Shown here one piece after another: positions 12,257 to 26,278 of a DNA stretch of 64,000 bases. The translations under genes and the position numbers were made by a program. Source of the DNA: Stratiolaelaps scimitus (Eukaryota > Arthropoda > Arachnida > Mesostigmata > Laelapidae); contig JABWDB010000004.1 of NCBI GenBank assembly GCA_019614645.1, forward strand, positions 22,692,001 through 22,756,000, read 5' to 3'. Position 1 is the first letter of the stretch. The number at the start of each line of letters is the position of its first letter. The notes under the pieces are model-generated. The model was not told the origin of the DNA and ran no database searches. It saw nothing but the letters and a program-made list of their open reading frames with translations.

Positions 12257-12659
12257 CAATCACTTTCCACGTGGAGTTCTCCTCGTCGAGACTCTGCTCG
12301 AACGGATTGAGCGCGCTGGCCGAATTCGGGTATTCGAGCGGCGAGAAGTTGGCGAACAGCAATCTCTTGAATTTCTCGCTGACGAGCGGATCTAGAGCTG
12401 CACTCGCGCCGACCGCCAGCGTATTCTGCAGGGCAGGCATCGCGGGCAGTACAGCCAACGATGGTAGAGGTGTCCCTCCCACTACTGATCCGGAGGCAAT
12501 CGAGCTTCCAGCGGCTGCGGCCGCCTTCGCAGCAACTGCAGTCGCCGCCGCCACGGCGACCGACGCCGCATCGAGGATTTCCGCGCCGGCGGGCGTCGCC
12601 GCCACCGCCATAGGTCCACCGCCGCCACCAAGGCCCCCATCGACTCCACCCAGACTCAT
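12257..12659 (-). CDS. 5-HT7: 5-HT7-like serotonin receptor, exon 1 (extracellular N-terminus)
   Basis: This is the first recognisable coding exon of a minus-strand aminergic GPCR. It encodes about 134 residues of Gly/Ala-rich, low-complexity extracellular N-terminus, ending in an acidic stretch with a possible N-glycosylation sequon (EENSTWK). It stops after one base of a split codon at a consensus donor (GTAGGT, complement of 12251-12256). Joined to exon 2, the split codon becomes Val and leads straight into TM1. The start chosen is the only in-frame ATG I could find (12657-12659). The frame stays open upstream to a TAG at 13029-13031, but only non-ATG codons occur there, so an upstream exon or another start is possible. 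Long N-termini are known for insect 5-HT7 receptors. The frame is supported by splice phase; the exact start is not. Confidence 0.6.
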
Positions 12660-15142
12660 GCCGGACTCCGGATCGAATGTTGTTGAATCGGGGGTCACCC
12701 TGCAGCGTGACACGAGTCGAGTAACGCTCCCGTTTCTCCTCGTTGACGCCAAGTACCAGAGTCGCTGCCGCCGCCGCCTCCTCTGCTGTTGCTGCTTGAG
12801 CCGGAAGAGTTCGGTCGTCGTAGCTCGTGAAGATGTTATTGCTATCGTTATCGTTGTTGTTAGTGCAGCTGATTCTTGCAATATTGCTATGGTTGCAATC
12901 GTGCTGACGGTGGTGATCGCGCGACTCCTCGATGGATTGCCTGGTGTGGCGGGACGAACTGAGGTCCTCACCGAGGCGACCACCAGCGATGGCTTCCGAC
13001 TTCGTAAAGTCTTCGGCTGGCGGCATTCCTACGACCACCTCCGTACGGCGACCACATCACCGATTTACGATGAAGCTCTAGAAGAACAAATAATAACGAG
13101 AAGGACACCGACAACGGGTGGAAAGGTTAGACCTTGTATAGATTTTATGAAATCGACAACTTGAGCGTTGTGACAAAAATCGCAGTTCCGTTAATACAAT
13201 AACGCGAAAACTTTGCCTTGTATTATTGTATCGTATATAAGCGTGATTGCGTTCAGTATAATTCTAAAATCTAGATTGCGGTGGGTGTGTTGATCGTGAG
13301 AACTTAATATGTAAGTAGTAATCGCCGCAGGTTACAACGCAATATAACTTTGTTTTGGAGAGTAACAATGCATACGTTGACTGGACTGTCTGTTTTGATG
13401 ACACTTCACTCTGAGGAGTTCGTCCCAAATAACAACAAGTTCGTGTGCAATCGACCATGTCGACGAGGGCGACAAAATTTACCGCCCATAGCCAACCCAC
13501 AAGCCAGCTTCAGTGTTCACGATGATTTTAATGCGTAACTACCACCAATTGCTTTAGAGCATCCCTACTCGCTTTAGCGGTGGTGATGTTTTGGTCATCC
13601 TCAAGACGAACACACAGAGAAACAACTTGTTTTGTAGTTATTTGCAGTTTGCCAAGCAAAAGTGCAAGAAATGCCCCGTTTTACGGAGTCGCGTCATTCG
13701 AAATGTTGGCAAAGCCCGTACTATCTACTAGCTATCTTCCTCTTTGTCTCTAAGTAAATTTTCCGGGCTGGCTCACAGCCTGAAACATTTAATGACCATG
13801 GTGCTGCTTTCGGCATTGCTCCATAAGATGGACCCGTCTCTTTGGTCCCGCCCCGCGGGACCAGTGTCAACGGCATAAGTGCTGTTACTTTTGTAACGAT
13901 TCGCAGTTTCAGCGCCGTTTATCATCACTCCTGCTTCTCTCCAGCCCCCCAGGTCACACACGGCCCGATAAGCTGTACTGAATGCCGCGATAATTTACAA
14001 TTCAATTAGATCCTTCAAGCTGCATTTGCTCGGCATCGCTGTGATCCATCCGCATGTGCTGCATTGTGTGCTGCATATCCGGAAGTTCATACGTCAGTGC
14101 ACGTACGTGTGCGAGCTTTTGTGCGTGGGCCTGTTAAGACAACGAAACGAAGGCAGTTGTTCCTCTCGCGTCGGGACCCTCCATTCGGGGCGTAGTTTCT
14201 GGGACGACACCATCGGCCTGAGGCAGAGGAACCCCTCGCCTCTGAGAGCATCGCGTAGGATAGCGTCATGATAAAGGGGCTAAATGCCTTTCCCTCCCGC
14301 CTCCTTCCTCTGCGTGTCTTCCCCACGTCGCTTATTGCTTTTGCAATTTGTCAGGAACATAATAGAGCATTAGCTGGCCTCGTGCTCAGCTTACAACAGA
14401 GATTTCTTCCAGTTTACGTCCGGCGATTCAGTCGCCGAGTGTCTGCTCGTGTCTGCTGTACAGCGTCGCGGATATTTCCTGCGATACGTTGGGTAACCTC
14501 ACTAGTTGACCCCCGTTCGTGGTCCCCCGGGAATGACGCGGACAGAACGGAATGAAACATTTTCACCTGCCACATGACGGCATGAAGGAAGAATTCCTTC
14601 ACACGACGTGCGTGGGATGTTGCTTCTGCTGTTACCTTCGAAGGGAAACGCCCCGCTGGCAGCCTCGAGGTATGGTAGTAAGTCCAGAGCCCGAAACGGG
14701 ACCGACACAGAGTGTGCAGTCGCGATGAGGGCGATACTTGAATATAACTTTGAAGCACGGCGTCCGCGGTGTTCTACATAACAGAAGCAAGATGAAGAAA
14801 ACATCGACGCCTAGAATTCGTTCCGGCCTCTCTCTCTCTCTCTCTCTGATGTTCTCTAGCGGCTGTAAGGTACGCTCGTATGTCCTGTGTAAGCGCCTTT
14901 GTCCTGTGAAGACACACCGCTGTTTGCAAATCAGCCCGAATGACTGAGCTAAGGGGCAACCCAGAGTGTTTTCTTCTACAGTGAGTGCACTCTCACAGAT
15001 GCAGGCATGTACGTGAAAAACAACTATAAATAGCAAGTGTGTCCTGCATGAAATTCATTTCTCATTTATGATCTCTGTTGTCGAGTACAGAATTAATGAT
15101 ACTGTGCACCAATGTGTCGGACTGGATTAAACGTATCATAGT

Positions 15143-15164
15143 TATATATATATATATATATATG
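15143..15164. repeat. TA microsatellite
   Basis: A pure TA run directly before the second-family head fragment. Confidence 0.95.
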
Positions 15165-15171
15165 ACATTCG

Positions 15172-15224
15172 AGCCCGGTGGCGTGCTGCGTTCATGTGCG
15201 CCTTGCAATCGGAGGTGGCACGTG
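15172..15224 (+). mobile_element. Second tRNA-like repeat family, head fragment
   Basis: GCCCGGTGGCGTGCTGCG and GTGCGCCTTGCAATCGGAGG match the head of the 7334-7512 copy with few changes. The match ends where a short TA repeat begins. It directly follows a longer TA microsatellite at 15143-15164. Confidence 0.5.
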
Positions 15225-18200
15225 TATATATATATACACCACTTAGTCCCCTCTGGCCTTCGAAACCCTAGGCGGCCCCTCACGCGTCTTTCCCTCGGTG
15301 CGCAAAGAGGCAATGCCATCACCTTCGTCGGGACCATGACAACCTCGGCTCGACACCGTATCCCCAACCGCTTCTCTAACTATTCTTTATTTCAAGACAC
15401 ACAATCATATGAAATAAGAGCATGCCTCTATATAAATATTTTAATAAAATATCGAAATATATTATTTCTCAAAGAATAGGCTACGAATCAGAGATAATAT
15501 CTCGTCGCATCCGAAGTATTTTCAGTTCAACTCGCAAATTGTATCCCTCTTACTACGGCCGATTATTAAAAACTGCAAACCATAATGCTAGTTGAAGAAG
15601 TTACCACAAATCACTGAACCGGTTTATGACACGATCCTATACTGCATTTTAAACTGTGTACTTTTGTCATCTCATATACAACCTTCGTGAGACATCTATA
15701 TGTCGCTCACAAAAAACAACTACTTCTTACCGTCTTTCGTCTACTTATTTGACATTTTCGGGTTTTCATGCATGATCGATTTTCATTCAATAGGGACTGC
15801 CAAAGAAAACGCCATATGGACTAATGGCCGACGATTGTCTAAGAGGGTCTCACGGGTATCTGCAAGCGTTATCCATATCATTGCGACGTATGAGGACAAA
15901 AATAGCACTATTGATTGTGTCTGGCCATCTGCAAGGGAAATACTACCCAAAACGCTCGAGCTAGATTTTCTTGATGTATTAGTACTGCCTTGCTAAAAAT
16001 TTGCCGTTACGGGTCGCGCCAGAAATACTGTGCCTCTCTACTAAGCCCTTCGATTTTTTGCAGAGATCGGAACCTCTCAACGCCTCTGAAAGGCTAAAAA
16101 ACAAAGATAGACATATGTAGTCGAACAATGTATTATACATGAAACAGATGAGCTGAGGAAGGCGCCAGCTGTAGATGCACGAGCTACAATACCATGCCAC
16201 CCACTCGGGCTATAGTAACAACATAAGGAGGCTTGGCCTGTCCTGACTAGCCTTGTCTCCGGAAATAGAGAAGCTACCGGCCGCGAAATCTCTTCGATAG
16301 CTGAAGCCCGCCCGTAAGGCATCGCCGCCACCCTCGCTCGCGCCCTTCATCTTATTTCCTTGCTGCCATAAGCCATCCCCCAGCGATCGCGGCCCACCGA
16401 GACCCCATCGCTACTCTACGTTTCTACCTGATGCTCCAATTATTTCCAGCTGATCCCTTATGACCACAATGAAGGTCGGACCAATCCTTGTATACGAAGG
16501 AAACTAATGGTGCTCAGACCACTGCGTACCCTTCTCACTGTGGTCAACAGGATTCTCGACAGTTCCCGACAGCTGGCCCGTGTGATCACCGTGTCTTTTA
16601 CCGTTGGAAACGACATAGTATGACGTAACAGGTTTCTTTCGAGGTTTGTAAAAGTCCGTCTGAAATTGCCATAATGTCTGAGCTTGCAGAGCTATGCACG
16701 CAGCTTATATATTATACAATACAATATGCCTCTGTTTCAAGTACAAGTATAGGCCACATGGCCACTAAATGGGCTAATTTATCGGAGACCATACAATCGC
16801 TCGCTAATTATATTAGATGTCCTGTATTCGAATGGCGCGTCCGTAGCGCGGCTGCTTTTTAGCGCTCAGGTGTCCAGACCGTGGCGATACCATAGAAATA
16901 TCAAGTATTATACTGTCTTAAAGCTGTTCAATGGTGTGGCTTCGAAATCGTTGACTATGCCAACCAATGTGCCTGTTGCCGTGGCAACCTGTTCGTGGAA
17001 TCGCAGAAACGCTATACTTTCAATTAGGACGCCCTAGGCGGAGAAATGGCCGAGACTCATTCGGCCTATCTCATCTACCTACTGAGTTTCGCGTCTTTCT
17101 CGCATTGGGAGCATGCACGCCCATCGGCGCAAATCAAATCGCCCCAAACCAGACCAGATCGACCTTGGAAAACGCATTCAGTTGCCTACGATGTGAATAG
17201 ATGTTAGCGAAGATTGCCCCATCGAAGGGGAAGCGTGCTTCTGTCTTTTCACTTAGTTGGCTTGCGTCCTGACGCGAGAGACCAGGCGGGGTGTGGTGGA
17301 CGAATACGATTGCCTTTGGTAATGGCCTGCCGCCAAATTCAAACAGTGGCTGGTGTACCGACCCAATTAACTGACTGGGAGATACATCGGTTACTTTGAT
17401 TTTTCTCTTTTCTTTCTCACGTATAGCGTGCGACTAACAGATCGTAGATCGACTTTGAGCGGTCTGTTGCACTCCAAATTCTATTGGGACGACAGTCAGG
17501 GATAGGCCAGATAGTATGTGTGTTCGGTAACTTCGCTTCGGTCGGCCACTATCTTCAGTAAGAGGTGCCAATTTAGTTAGCATGCCAGTGACATGACGCG
17601 GGAGATATTGTCAACTGCGTCTGCAGAGGTGCGTTGTGTGAACCATAAACCACCCCCGAAGCGGGTTACGCCTGGCCTACGGCTATTAACGTAGGGCAGA
17701 ATAGAATGCCCAAAGTTAACTCAGTTGCTGATATCACAACTGGTGGTATCACTTGTTTAGAATGGTTGTTTCGTTTGCAAGTCGATAGAAGCCATCGCTT
17801 CGTTTAGAAGAGCATCCGATCAACGTGGGAAATTGCCGTAAGATGGTGATCACAGCGGACACGCACACAGACTCTTGTTTATTTCAACTGACTGAATTAA
17901 GGCTCGAACACTTACGTCAACTAGAGTTCTACTAAAAGCACTTCATAGTTTTCAACAGCAACAACGTCTCTAATAAAATAATAACAACGTCTCTTCCCCT
18001 TATATATATATACTAGTAATATACACCAGCTTGAGATCCTGCACTACACACAGACATGCAGGATTAATACAGGATTCTCGCTAGTTCTGCGTTTTACTCA
18101 GCTGCTCTATGGTCAGCCAGCTTCAATGGTGTTTCTAGCAGGATCTGTTTAGGAAAATGACTCGCAGATAATGATGTTGAAGATAATGAGGAGCGTGATA

Positions 18201-21200
18201 ATGTTCTGCGACCGCGTGCGCGCCGATTACCTCGCTGTGTTTAGGCGAAGAGGGACTGGCAGGCTATCGGCAAGCGGATATCATTTAGCCTCTGCCCTCG
18301 GGTGCGACTCAGCTGTGGAAGAAGACTTCGAATGGATGTGTATTTGCATTGGGTATCATTTAGCTCTTCTTCAAAATGCTAAATCTAGATATACCAGTTC
18401 AACATGAGACTACCATGGTATTCGGGGCCAGCACGAATATATTCTTATTCACCTTGATAACCTTCTCTCGCCACAGCGAACAGGTGTTTCACGGTGCTTC
18501 TTTGTTATTGTGGTTGCCGGGTGTTACACAACAATGAGTCTTCGACGCATTTAAATGCCAGGTCAAACCAAGATCCACAGGAACCAACACGCTGTCGTCA
18601 TAACAGGTGAGAGATACTGCGTCCCGAGGGCCCACATCGTTCGCCGTTAATGCGTTTTGACTGGCTGGCCTAACGCACCTGCGCTCATCTTCTTGACAGC
18701 GGACCAATAAAGAGGAGCATGTTTCGACTTTACCCAGCCGACAGAGAGGGCTAAGTCGTATGAGTCGTTGTAGCGAATATTTTTAGATAAAGATATTTAT
18801 TCCACGGCAGCTGTCACGCCACAAAGTGATGTGTTACCCTACAATGGTACGTCGGCTCGCAGTCGCCTCCTTCGATGAGTTGAGTTCGGGTAGATCTGAG
18901 TCACGCACCTCGTTCATTGTCGGCGAATAGCGAACCACCACAATCATCGACGCGATCGTCAATTGCCGGAGGGCTGCGGAATACCAATCTGCTTCTGCTG
19001 TTCGGGTCAGTTTTGAATGGAACAGCTATTAGTGTGCATTTAGTGGTGAGTGCGCGCAGCGTCGAGTGCGGTCTAAAAGCAGAATTGAACACGACATCTG
19101 CCTTCATTGGACGTAAGTTTTGTCTTGGGTTTGACGCAACGTACATGTAATTACATCGTTAACATTAATCCTCATTATCGAATCGTTGGTTAATAACGGC
19201 AAAGTATACGTTTAGAGAGGTATATTCATGTTTTAAGTAGACGCGGCGTGGGATAATCTAGCTATCGAAATAAACGAGTTACAATCCGTTTCTGATATCG
19301 TTTCTGTGGTTATGATGACAACGCTGTAAGGGGCCGTTAGCAAAGGCATTGTAAACCGTTCCTCTAACGTCAAGGGCTCATGATATATCTTGATAGCTCG
19401 TTTATCTGCTCCAGTGGATATTCGGGTATCCCGATCGAATCAAAATATCGAATGAGAAGAAGTAGCTCAAAGGTTGGAAACTGTACAGGAGTAGTTGCCC
19501 TCTAGAACGCTGCCTATGGACAATCTCGTTTCATAAGAATGAATCTGATGTTGTCAACGCGGGATGAACGCTGTTACGCTGTCGCATTGCGTTTGTATAA
19601 TAACTTCTATTTTAACAACGCACGCACAAGTTATGCGGCTTGTAGTGAGAAAATGCTTGCACGTGCGAACTCGCAGGAGTCGTCACAGCCGTAAACAATA
19701 TCTGACTAAGCTACCGCAGCACCCCTTTGTGAACGGCTAAATTTAGCGTCGAATCGTAGCCAACGAATAGTTTATAGGTCCCTTGTAAGGCCATTTCGAA
19801 ACGTCGAAAGCTCAGTTGTTGGTAGGTTACGAAGGGCAATCCTTTTCGATGTCTAAGTCATACGAGCGTTCCTTGACCTCGCTCGGCCAGGAAATCCTTG
19901 GTCCCCGCACATATATTTCGGCTCGAACATTTTACACCTCCACGCCCGTGAACTCCGTTCGAATATTGTTGAGCGCTTTTCATACAGTGAAAATGCGAGC
20001 TTTACCGATAGCTGCTATGCTCAAATATTCGAAATTCGTTGAACCGTTAGTATCGGTTGACTGAGCGCAGAATTTTGCACAGAGGCTATATCCAGCGTTC
20101 CTCCGTATGAACCTGCTAAGCAGGCAGTCTGACGATCTGTCCGGCCACCGGCTTCTTATCCGGGTTTATTCTGTGGATGGCCGCCCCGAAGACGAGTGCA
20201 CGCTTCCAGCATATTATTCCTATTTCTCTCTAGACGATGTCGATGCGTCGTGGTTCAATCGTCGAAGGACAATAGCAAGTCACAATTGATGTCTAAATTT
20301 GTCCGACGTTACACCAAGGGCCTATGCATATCTCCGTAATTCCATGGCGACGTATCTGAGGCGTAGGAGTTTCGTCATCGTGGAAATAGCCAAGCGATCG
20401 TACTCGCACATGGTTGCGAGGGAAGAAGAAAGTCGTTCGAGCGAGCGGCGGAAAGAAAAAAAATCGAAATTGAAAACGAAGACAAACAAAAGAGGTTGTC
20501 CTATTTGGCCGTCAGCAGCGTTATCGCGATCGGTGGCTCGCGACGCCAGTTGCGAGCCAATGTACGAGTTCTTCGACAGGCACCGGACGAAACAGACACC
20601 GAAGATTGTCGATACGTAACGTATCAGGTGACTGATGAAGGGTGCCGCCAACCGCGGGTGTAACCGTGCTCTTGGCGAAACGTTGACCTGTTGCACAGAT
20701 GTGTGAAATGCTCCATCTGCTCCCACAAACAAAATGAGTGCCCACGTGTGTAAATAATAATCACTCACACAGCATGTTTTCAACATAGTTGAATATAAAC
20801 ACAAATCACGCATTAAACTGGGAGATATAACGAAATAAAATGCTGTTTGAGATCCCCACCTCTCAGTAGGATGTGGCAGCCAATCGAAACTTTAGTGCTG
20901 GGTGACGGCTGCCTCCCTGTTCGGGTGCAGCTTCGTTCAATCGATCCTTGCTGCATTGTTTGTGTAGGGTGCTCCGTTCTCGAGGGAGACCGGGATTACT
21001 GCTGCGGCATAACTGAGAATTGCTGCGCACGCTAAGTAAACTCCGGCCCGTCTGTCGCACACACAGGACATACAATAACATTATACGTTCGCTCGGCCGT
21101 ATAGTATTTCTAGGATTTTCTTTTCCTCGCTCAGTTTCTCTCACTCTCCCCCTCGTTCTCTCTGATCTCAAAGAATATAATTAACAGCGGGACAAACTTA

Positions 21201-22150
21201 CGCAGAAAAGTCGCCTGCGTCGCTTGCATTTCTCGCTCTCTTCTCCAACTCCTCTCGACCTCAGTTCTTGCAAATCTTGCAAGGCCAATCGAAGACAGGC
21301 AGGCAGAAATCGATCAGTCGCCGAGCTCAATGACGTACAGTTTCGGGGGTCTGTTCCCGACTGGCCGAGTCTCCTATTTCGGGCATAGGCTGAGCTTCAA
21401 CAACAACGGCAGCAGCAGCAGCAGCACCAGCAGTCCTAAGGGAGGCGGGAGGCTCGGTCGGAGTAAGAATGCGCTGGGCGCTATACGTTCATCGAACACA
21501 CCCCAGCGACCACTTTATCCCTTCGGGGCGGTGGCGACGGCGGCGGACTGGCGACCGCTCTGAAATCTCCCAAAGCAGATTACTTAAGAATGCCCTAACA
21601 GCAAGAATAAGGCAGTGTGTGCTCTGTAGCCTTGCTAGAAAAGCAAAGATGAGACGAGGTTGCAGCGAGAGCAGGTGTGAATTCGCCCGGGTCCCTCAAA
21701 ATCACCGTTTAAGCTTTTTCCCATTGTAAATCGAGATACTACGATCATCGGGACACATCGAGCTATTTTGGGTAGGTACGATCCTGGACGGCAGATACGA
21801 TACAATGGGACCTTATAATAATACCCGACATAAAGCGATAATAAAATCCTATATAATTGCAATAATTACAGTAACACTAACACCGTAGTGGGGCGCATCT
21901 CACTGGCGGTGTTAGATATTTGAGTGTTTTCCTAGTTGAAATCGCTAGCGTAAACAGCTTGCATGTTTGCACAGCGTGACCTGGATACACTAAAAGCGCG
22001 ATATTCTAAAGTGGGGTTATTTGTTTACTTGTCGCTGATGGAAGTGGTTTACAATGAACAAGTTGACAGGTAGCGGAAGTTATCCTTTTTCAATGGTGTC
22101 GTTTCCTTTTTGCTGATTGATATTTTCCTATGGGTCCTTGATGCGTGATT

Positions 22151-22172
22151 TTGTTGTTGTTGTTGTTGTTGT
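22151..22172. repeat. TTG microsatellite
   Basis: Seven consecutive TTG units. Confidence 0.95.
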
Positions 22173-23196
22173 GTCATATCATATGATACATTTCAGTACG
22201 GTAGCCATCTTGCCACGTTACTTGCTTCTCGTGACCTGGAGTGGCCGAAGTCATTGTCGATAATAAAGAAGACTGCTGACAGCAAGCCTATGGGCGTCCC
22301 TTCATTGAACGTCATCAATGAATCGTCGTAGCCGCAGACATCGACAGTCCTGCAGTCTTTTTTTGTCTGTGTGTCACACTGTCATTATGCCATTTTCATG
22401 TGCTGCCTCCTACTGCACAGATCGCAGATAATCGCCATTCAATTGAGCAGGCAATTCGATTGATGCCTGATTGATGGCCGCTATTTGTCCCCTCTATACC
22501 AGCCCCCCATCCCTATCAGCATTCGAGATGACGTAGCACTTCACATTGTGCCCTGCAGAACGTCTGCCGATGGCGAGGCCTTCGCAGGACCACACGATCG
22601 TATTCGTCCTGTGACGGATATGGCGTATGGCTTCAACTATCCTTCTTGCCGTGGCCACGATAGGGATTCCTACCCTCTCATTCCTACACAGCGGAGGTTC
22701 GACATTCTGTCTTTCTGGCGGGTTGCCGGCGGTTACGTCCACTTGGCCACTTGGCTAGCCTGCCACCTACTGCTGTGTCGGCTTTGTTGATGCCCTCGTT
22801 CGGGCCCTTGCGGGACAATGCGAATGATGCAAACGAGAAATCCTTCTGTTGCGAGCGAGGACAAGCAACCGGAATGAGAGCCGGCGCTGGCGTTGCCTGC
22901 AACTCGACGCTCGTCATTACCGGCCGTGTTCGCGCAGTCGCTTCAGCCTTAAAACGCGATCACCAGACAAAGATAAAGGAATAGAGAGAGATAGAGAGAG
23001 AGAAAGCGAATCGGAAATAGAGTTACTCGCGGAGCTCAATCGTCCTCTTCACTGTGCTCCCTGCTTACTGTATATATGTATCTACCTGGCAGTCGGTAAT
23101 GGGCGTCATTTTCGTCATCGGCCTCAGCCTGTTACCGTGATTCCCCCAGTAGAATGGCGACTACTAACTGTTTCCATCTATCTCCTCTCTCTCGTT

Positions 23197-23219
23197 TCTC
23201 TCTCTCTCTCTCTCTCTCT
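23197..23219. repeat. TC microsatellite in a pyrimidine-rich tract
   Basis: A TC run inside about 250 bases of strongly pyrimidine-rich sequence (23160-23410). Confidence 0.9.
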
Positions 23220-26130
23220 TGATCTTGCTCTCACCCGAAGTAGGTAGTTTCGGTTAGCGACTAGTCCGCGCTCACACTCCTTGTGACTCTCGGCCGACCA
23301 GCACATCTATCTCTCTTTTTGGCTATGTCTCCTATTATATTTCTTCCACTTTTCCATCACGTCGTCCTCCAACAGCTCCTTCCCCTTCGCTCTCTCTCGC
23401 CCTCTATCGTCCTCTCTCTAATCTGACAGTATTCGAAGTAGTGGCGATTATCTGCCGTTGCGTGTCACTGGTCGTATCGTGAGCGGTGGGCCCTGCCGGC
23501 GTTCGTGTGTCCGCCTCGCGACTCGCGACAGCGTCATCTAATGGTGTACAGCTGAATGAACGCTTGAATGGCCGGCTGAGCCATCCGCCACCAAACGTCG
23601 AAGTGGAGAAAACCTAGTGCCTTGCCTGTCCTTGCCTAGTCCATTCTAGCCACAGCTATTTAGAGGGAGACAGCGACCGGCGACTCGACTCTCGGCTGCT
23701 CAAGCTGTGAACCAACCAACCCTTCCTTCTTTTTCCCTCAAAGCAGCAAATGGAAAAGCAAGTACCCGCGATCTCAGTCAGCGGCAGTAACATTATATTC
23801 TAGACAGACACGAGAAGTGGGAGCCGTTTTGAAAGGAGGCTGGAGGGTGATCGACTGAAAGAAATGAGATGGGCAGAGCGACTCCTTAATAAAAAAAAGA
23901 CAACAATAAATATGTTATTTTATTGCTTGATATAATATATACACTAATTTGCATTGTCTTGATACTACAAATGGTGATGAATTTCGAAAATATATTAATA
24001 CATGTGCACGTGCTTCGGATAAGGATATTTCGTGGTGAATTGAATTCGATTTTTTTGTTGCATATTTAGGCATTATATTTTTCGGCAACTTAGACGTTGA
24101 ATTACACTTTAGTGTCTATAATTTTGCCATCGTCTCACTTCGTCTAATCAAATATGTCCGTGTTAACTCTGCTCTCACGTCAAACGTGAGGTGCGATCAA
24201 TACGTGAACAGTTCTATTATTTATTGTACGAAAGCAATAGCCCCTTGCTCCGAACCACAAATCACGGTTGAGACTTAAGCTCCAACGTCCGCTATTCTTA
24301 GATGATGCCTCAGACGGTGGAAGTATATATATATATACCATATATAGATATAAATAGACGCACACGTTGCTCCGTGTGTGGATGGTATGGTGTGGCGCAC
24401 AACTTTTGCCGAGACCAAAAATGTGTTGGGTGATACTCGGCGCCGCCGTCAACAGCCAGCATCCCTCTCGCTCGTAGCAGGGCCGTTTGCTGGCCAGAAT
24501 GGAGCAGCAACATCTCCAGCAGCGACTGTTCAGGTTTTGTAGGGGCATCGTTCCACACTCACATTCACTTTCGACCGAGGGGGGGCACACAACAACAGCA
24601 GCAGTAGCACCAACCACCACCAACAAGAAAACATTGCGGAAACAAAGAATGGTCGCTGTCTCCTCGTTCGAGCACTGGGACGCCAGCCCAGTACAGGGCT
24701 ATACGAAGTGCGATGCTTTGGCACACGATCGTTGCGTTCGTGTGGTCGACACCAGCCAGGAGATCCCGCAGGGCCATGTTATCCTGCAGGGGGGGGGGGG
24801 ACATAGGGAACGACGAGACGTTGGTCGGATGCGTGTATCGCTGCTACTAACAGGGAGACGTGCTGCGTTGGGCTAGTCGAGAATTGTCCTGAGAGAGCTC
24901 GCATTACTTTGGCTTAGTGGCCAAAGTGTAGCTCGAACGAAGTGGGACATCCCCACCGACGCCGCCACCGCTGACCGCTCTTCCGAGTTAGTTTCGGTTG
25001 TGACGTCGAGAGGGGCTCGTGATTCCGAGTGCTCGCGGGTTAGCTTGCTGGACTGGGCTGGGCTGGACTGGCCTGAACGTCTTTGCTTTCAGCCGAAGAA
25101 GTAAAAGGGACGAATCCACCGACGGTAGCGGCGCGTGTGGCTCATTTGTGGCTGGTAGCTACCCCAGCCAGTTGGTACGTCGTACCGAACGCTAGATAGA
25201 GACCCCCCCCCCCCGACGAATGGATGCTTGCTGTCGGCATCGTCACCAGAATCGTACAAAACTCACCACTTCGTTCTGTCTGTAGAGACGAAAAGAGAGA
25301 CGGAACGTATCGCCTCTTTTACACTGTTCGTCTATGAGAGTGCATTTGTGCCTCTTCCTGTCATCTCTTCCTCTCTCTCTCACTCGGACTCTTGCTGCTA
25401 CTAAGTTGCTCTCGGCCTTCGGACAGCGCCACTTCGGTTGTGCTACAATCACCGGCCGTACACTACAACTGATCCGACCTTGCCAGAGTTTCGTTGAGCC
25501 GAATCGTCCTCACAGGAAGAATCGCCCTCACAAGCGGCAAGCGGCGGCCCGCGTTTTCGCGCAAGTACGTAATGCCAAAATACAAGAAGAATCCAGAGCG
25601 AGTGACTTAACTGAACGACTCACGTTGAGAAGACCACACGCAGAAAACAAATCTCATGCGATCCGAATATCGGCATTGCCACACCCCTGCCAGCTCAAAA
25701 CTGGACGAGTCCTTCTCGTTTTCGTGATTCCAAGCCCAGCGAGCTCGGCCTGTTGGAGCCTGAGCTTAGGCCAGATGTTCAGATTCAGGGGTAAGCTTAC
25801 GCTAGTCAAAAACGAACGGTTAGCGCATTCAACCTTATGGACAGGAAGATCCTGAGTAGATGTGATTCTTGCAGCTGTCTCGGAGTAACCAGATGGGCCA
25901 GATGAGACATGGCACGAAGATCTAATAGAGACAACGTTTGAAGCAAGTTGTGCAATAGCCTCAGGATATGTTTCGCACAGATTCATGTGCCCATTTGAAT
26001 CGTTCAAAGTGGCAATTTTGCATGTTGCGAGACGTGAATATCACTTAGCTGCATCCGATGCTAAACGGTCACTGTACTCATGAGCGGGTTAACAGTGAAC
26101 TCGGGTAGCCATAGAATATGAAGGTATGAG

Positions 26131-26278
26131 AGGTAAGGTAAGGTAAGGCTTTATTGATTTATTAAAGGAACTGCATAAAATGCTTAAGTTCTCTTATATG
26201 TCATGCAACGGGATTCGAACCTGCGGCCTCTGGCTTTTTACAGCCAGAGACTCAGCCGTCCAAGCCACCGCGCTGACA
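26131..26278 (-). mobile_element. tRNA-derived SINE, family 1, copy C (best preserved head)
   Basis: On the minus strand the order is GTCAGCGCGGTGGCTTGGACGG (A-box region), a CTCTGGCT/AGCCAGAG stem, B-box GCAGGTTCGAATCCCG, TTGCATGACATATAAGAG, TTAAGCATTTTATGCAG and AATAAATCAATAAAG, ending in repeated CCTTA units. The acceptor-like ends GTCA and TGAC are complementary. AGGTAT occurs on both sides (26122-26127 and 26278-26283) and may be a target-site duplication. The repeated tail suggests mobilisation by a LINE that recognises a short 3' repeat; that is inference. Confidence 0.85.

Noticed and set aside
12271..13164. A 298-codon plus-strand open frame
   Set aside because: It lies antisense to the receptor's GC-rich first exon, where several frames are open at once because stop codons are rare. 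It has no domain.
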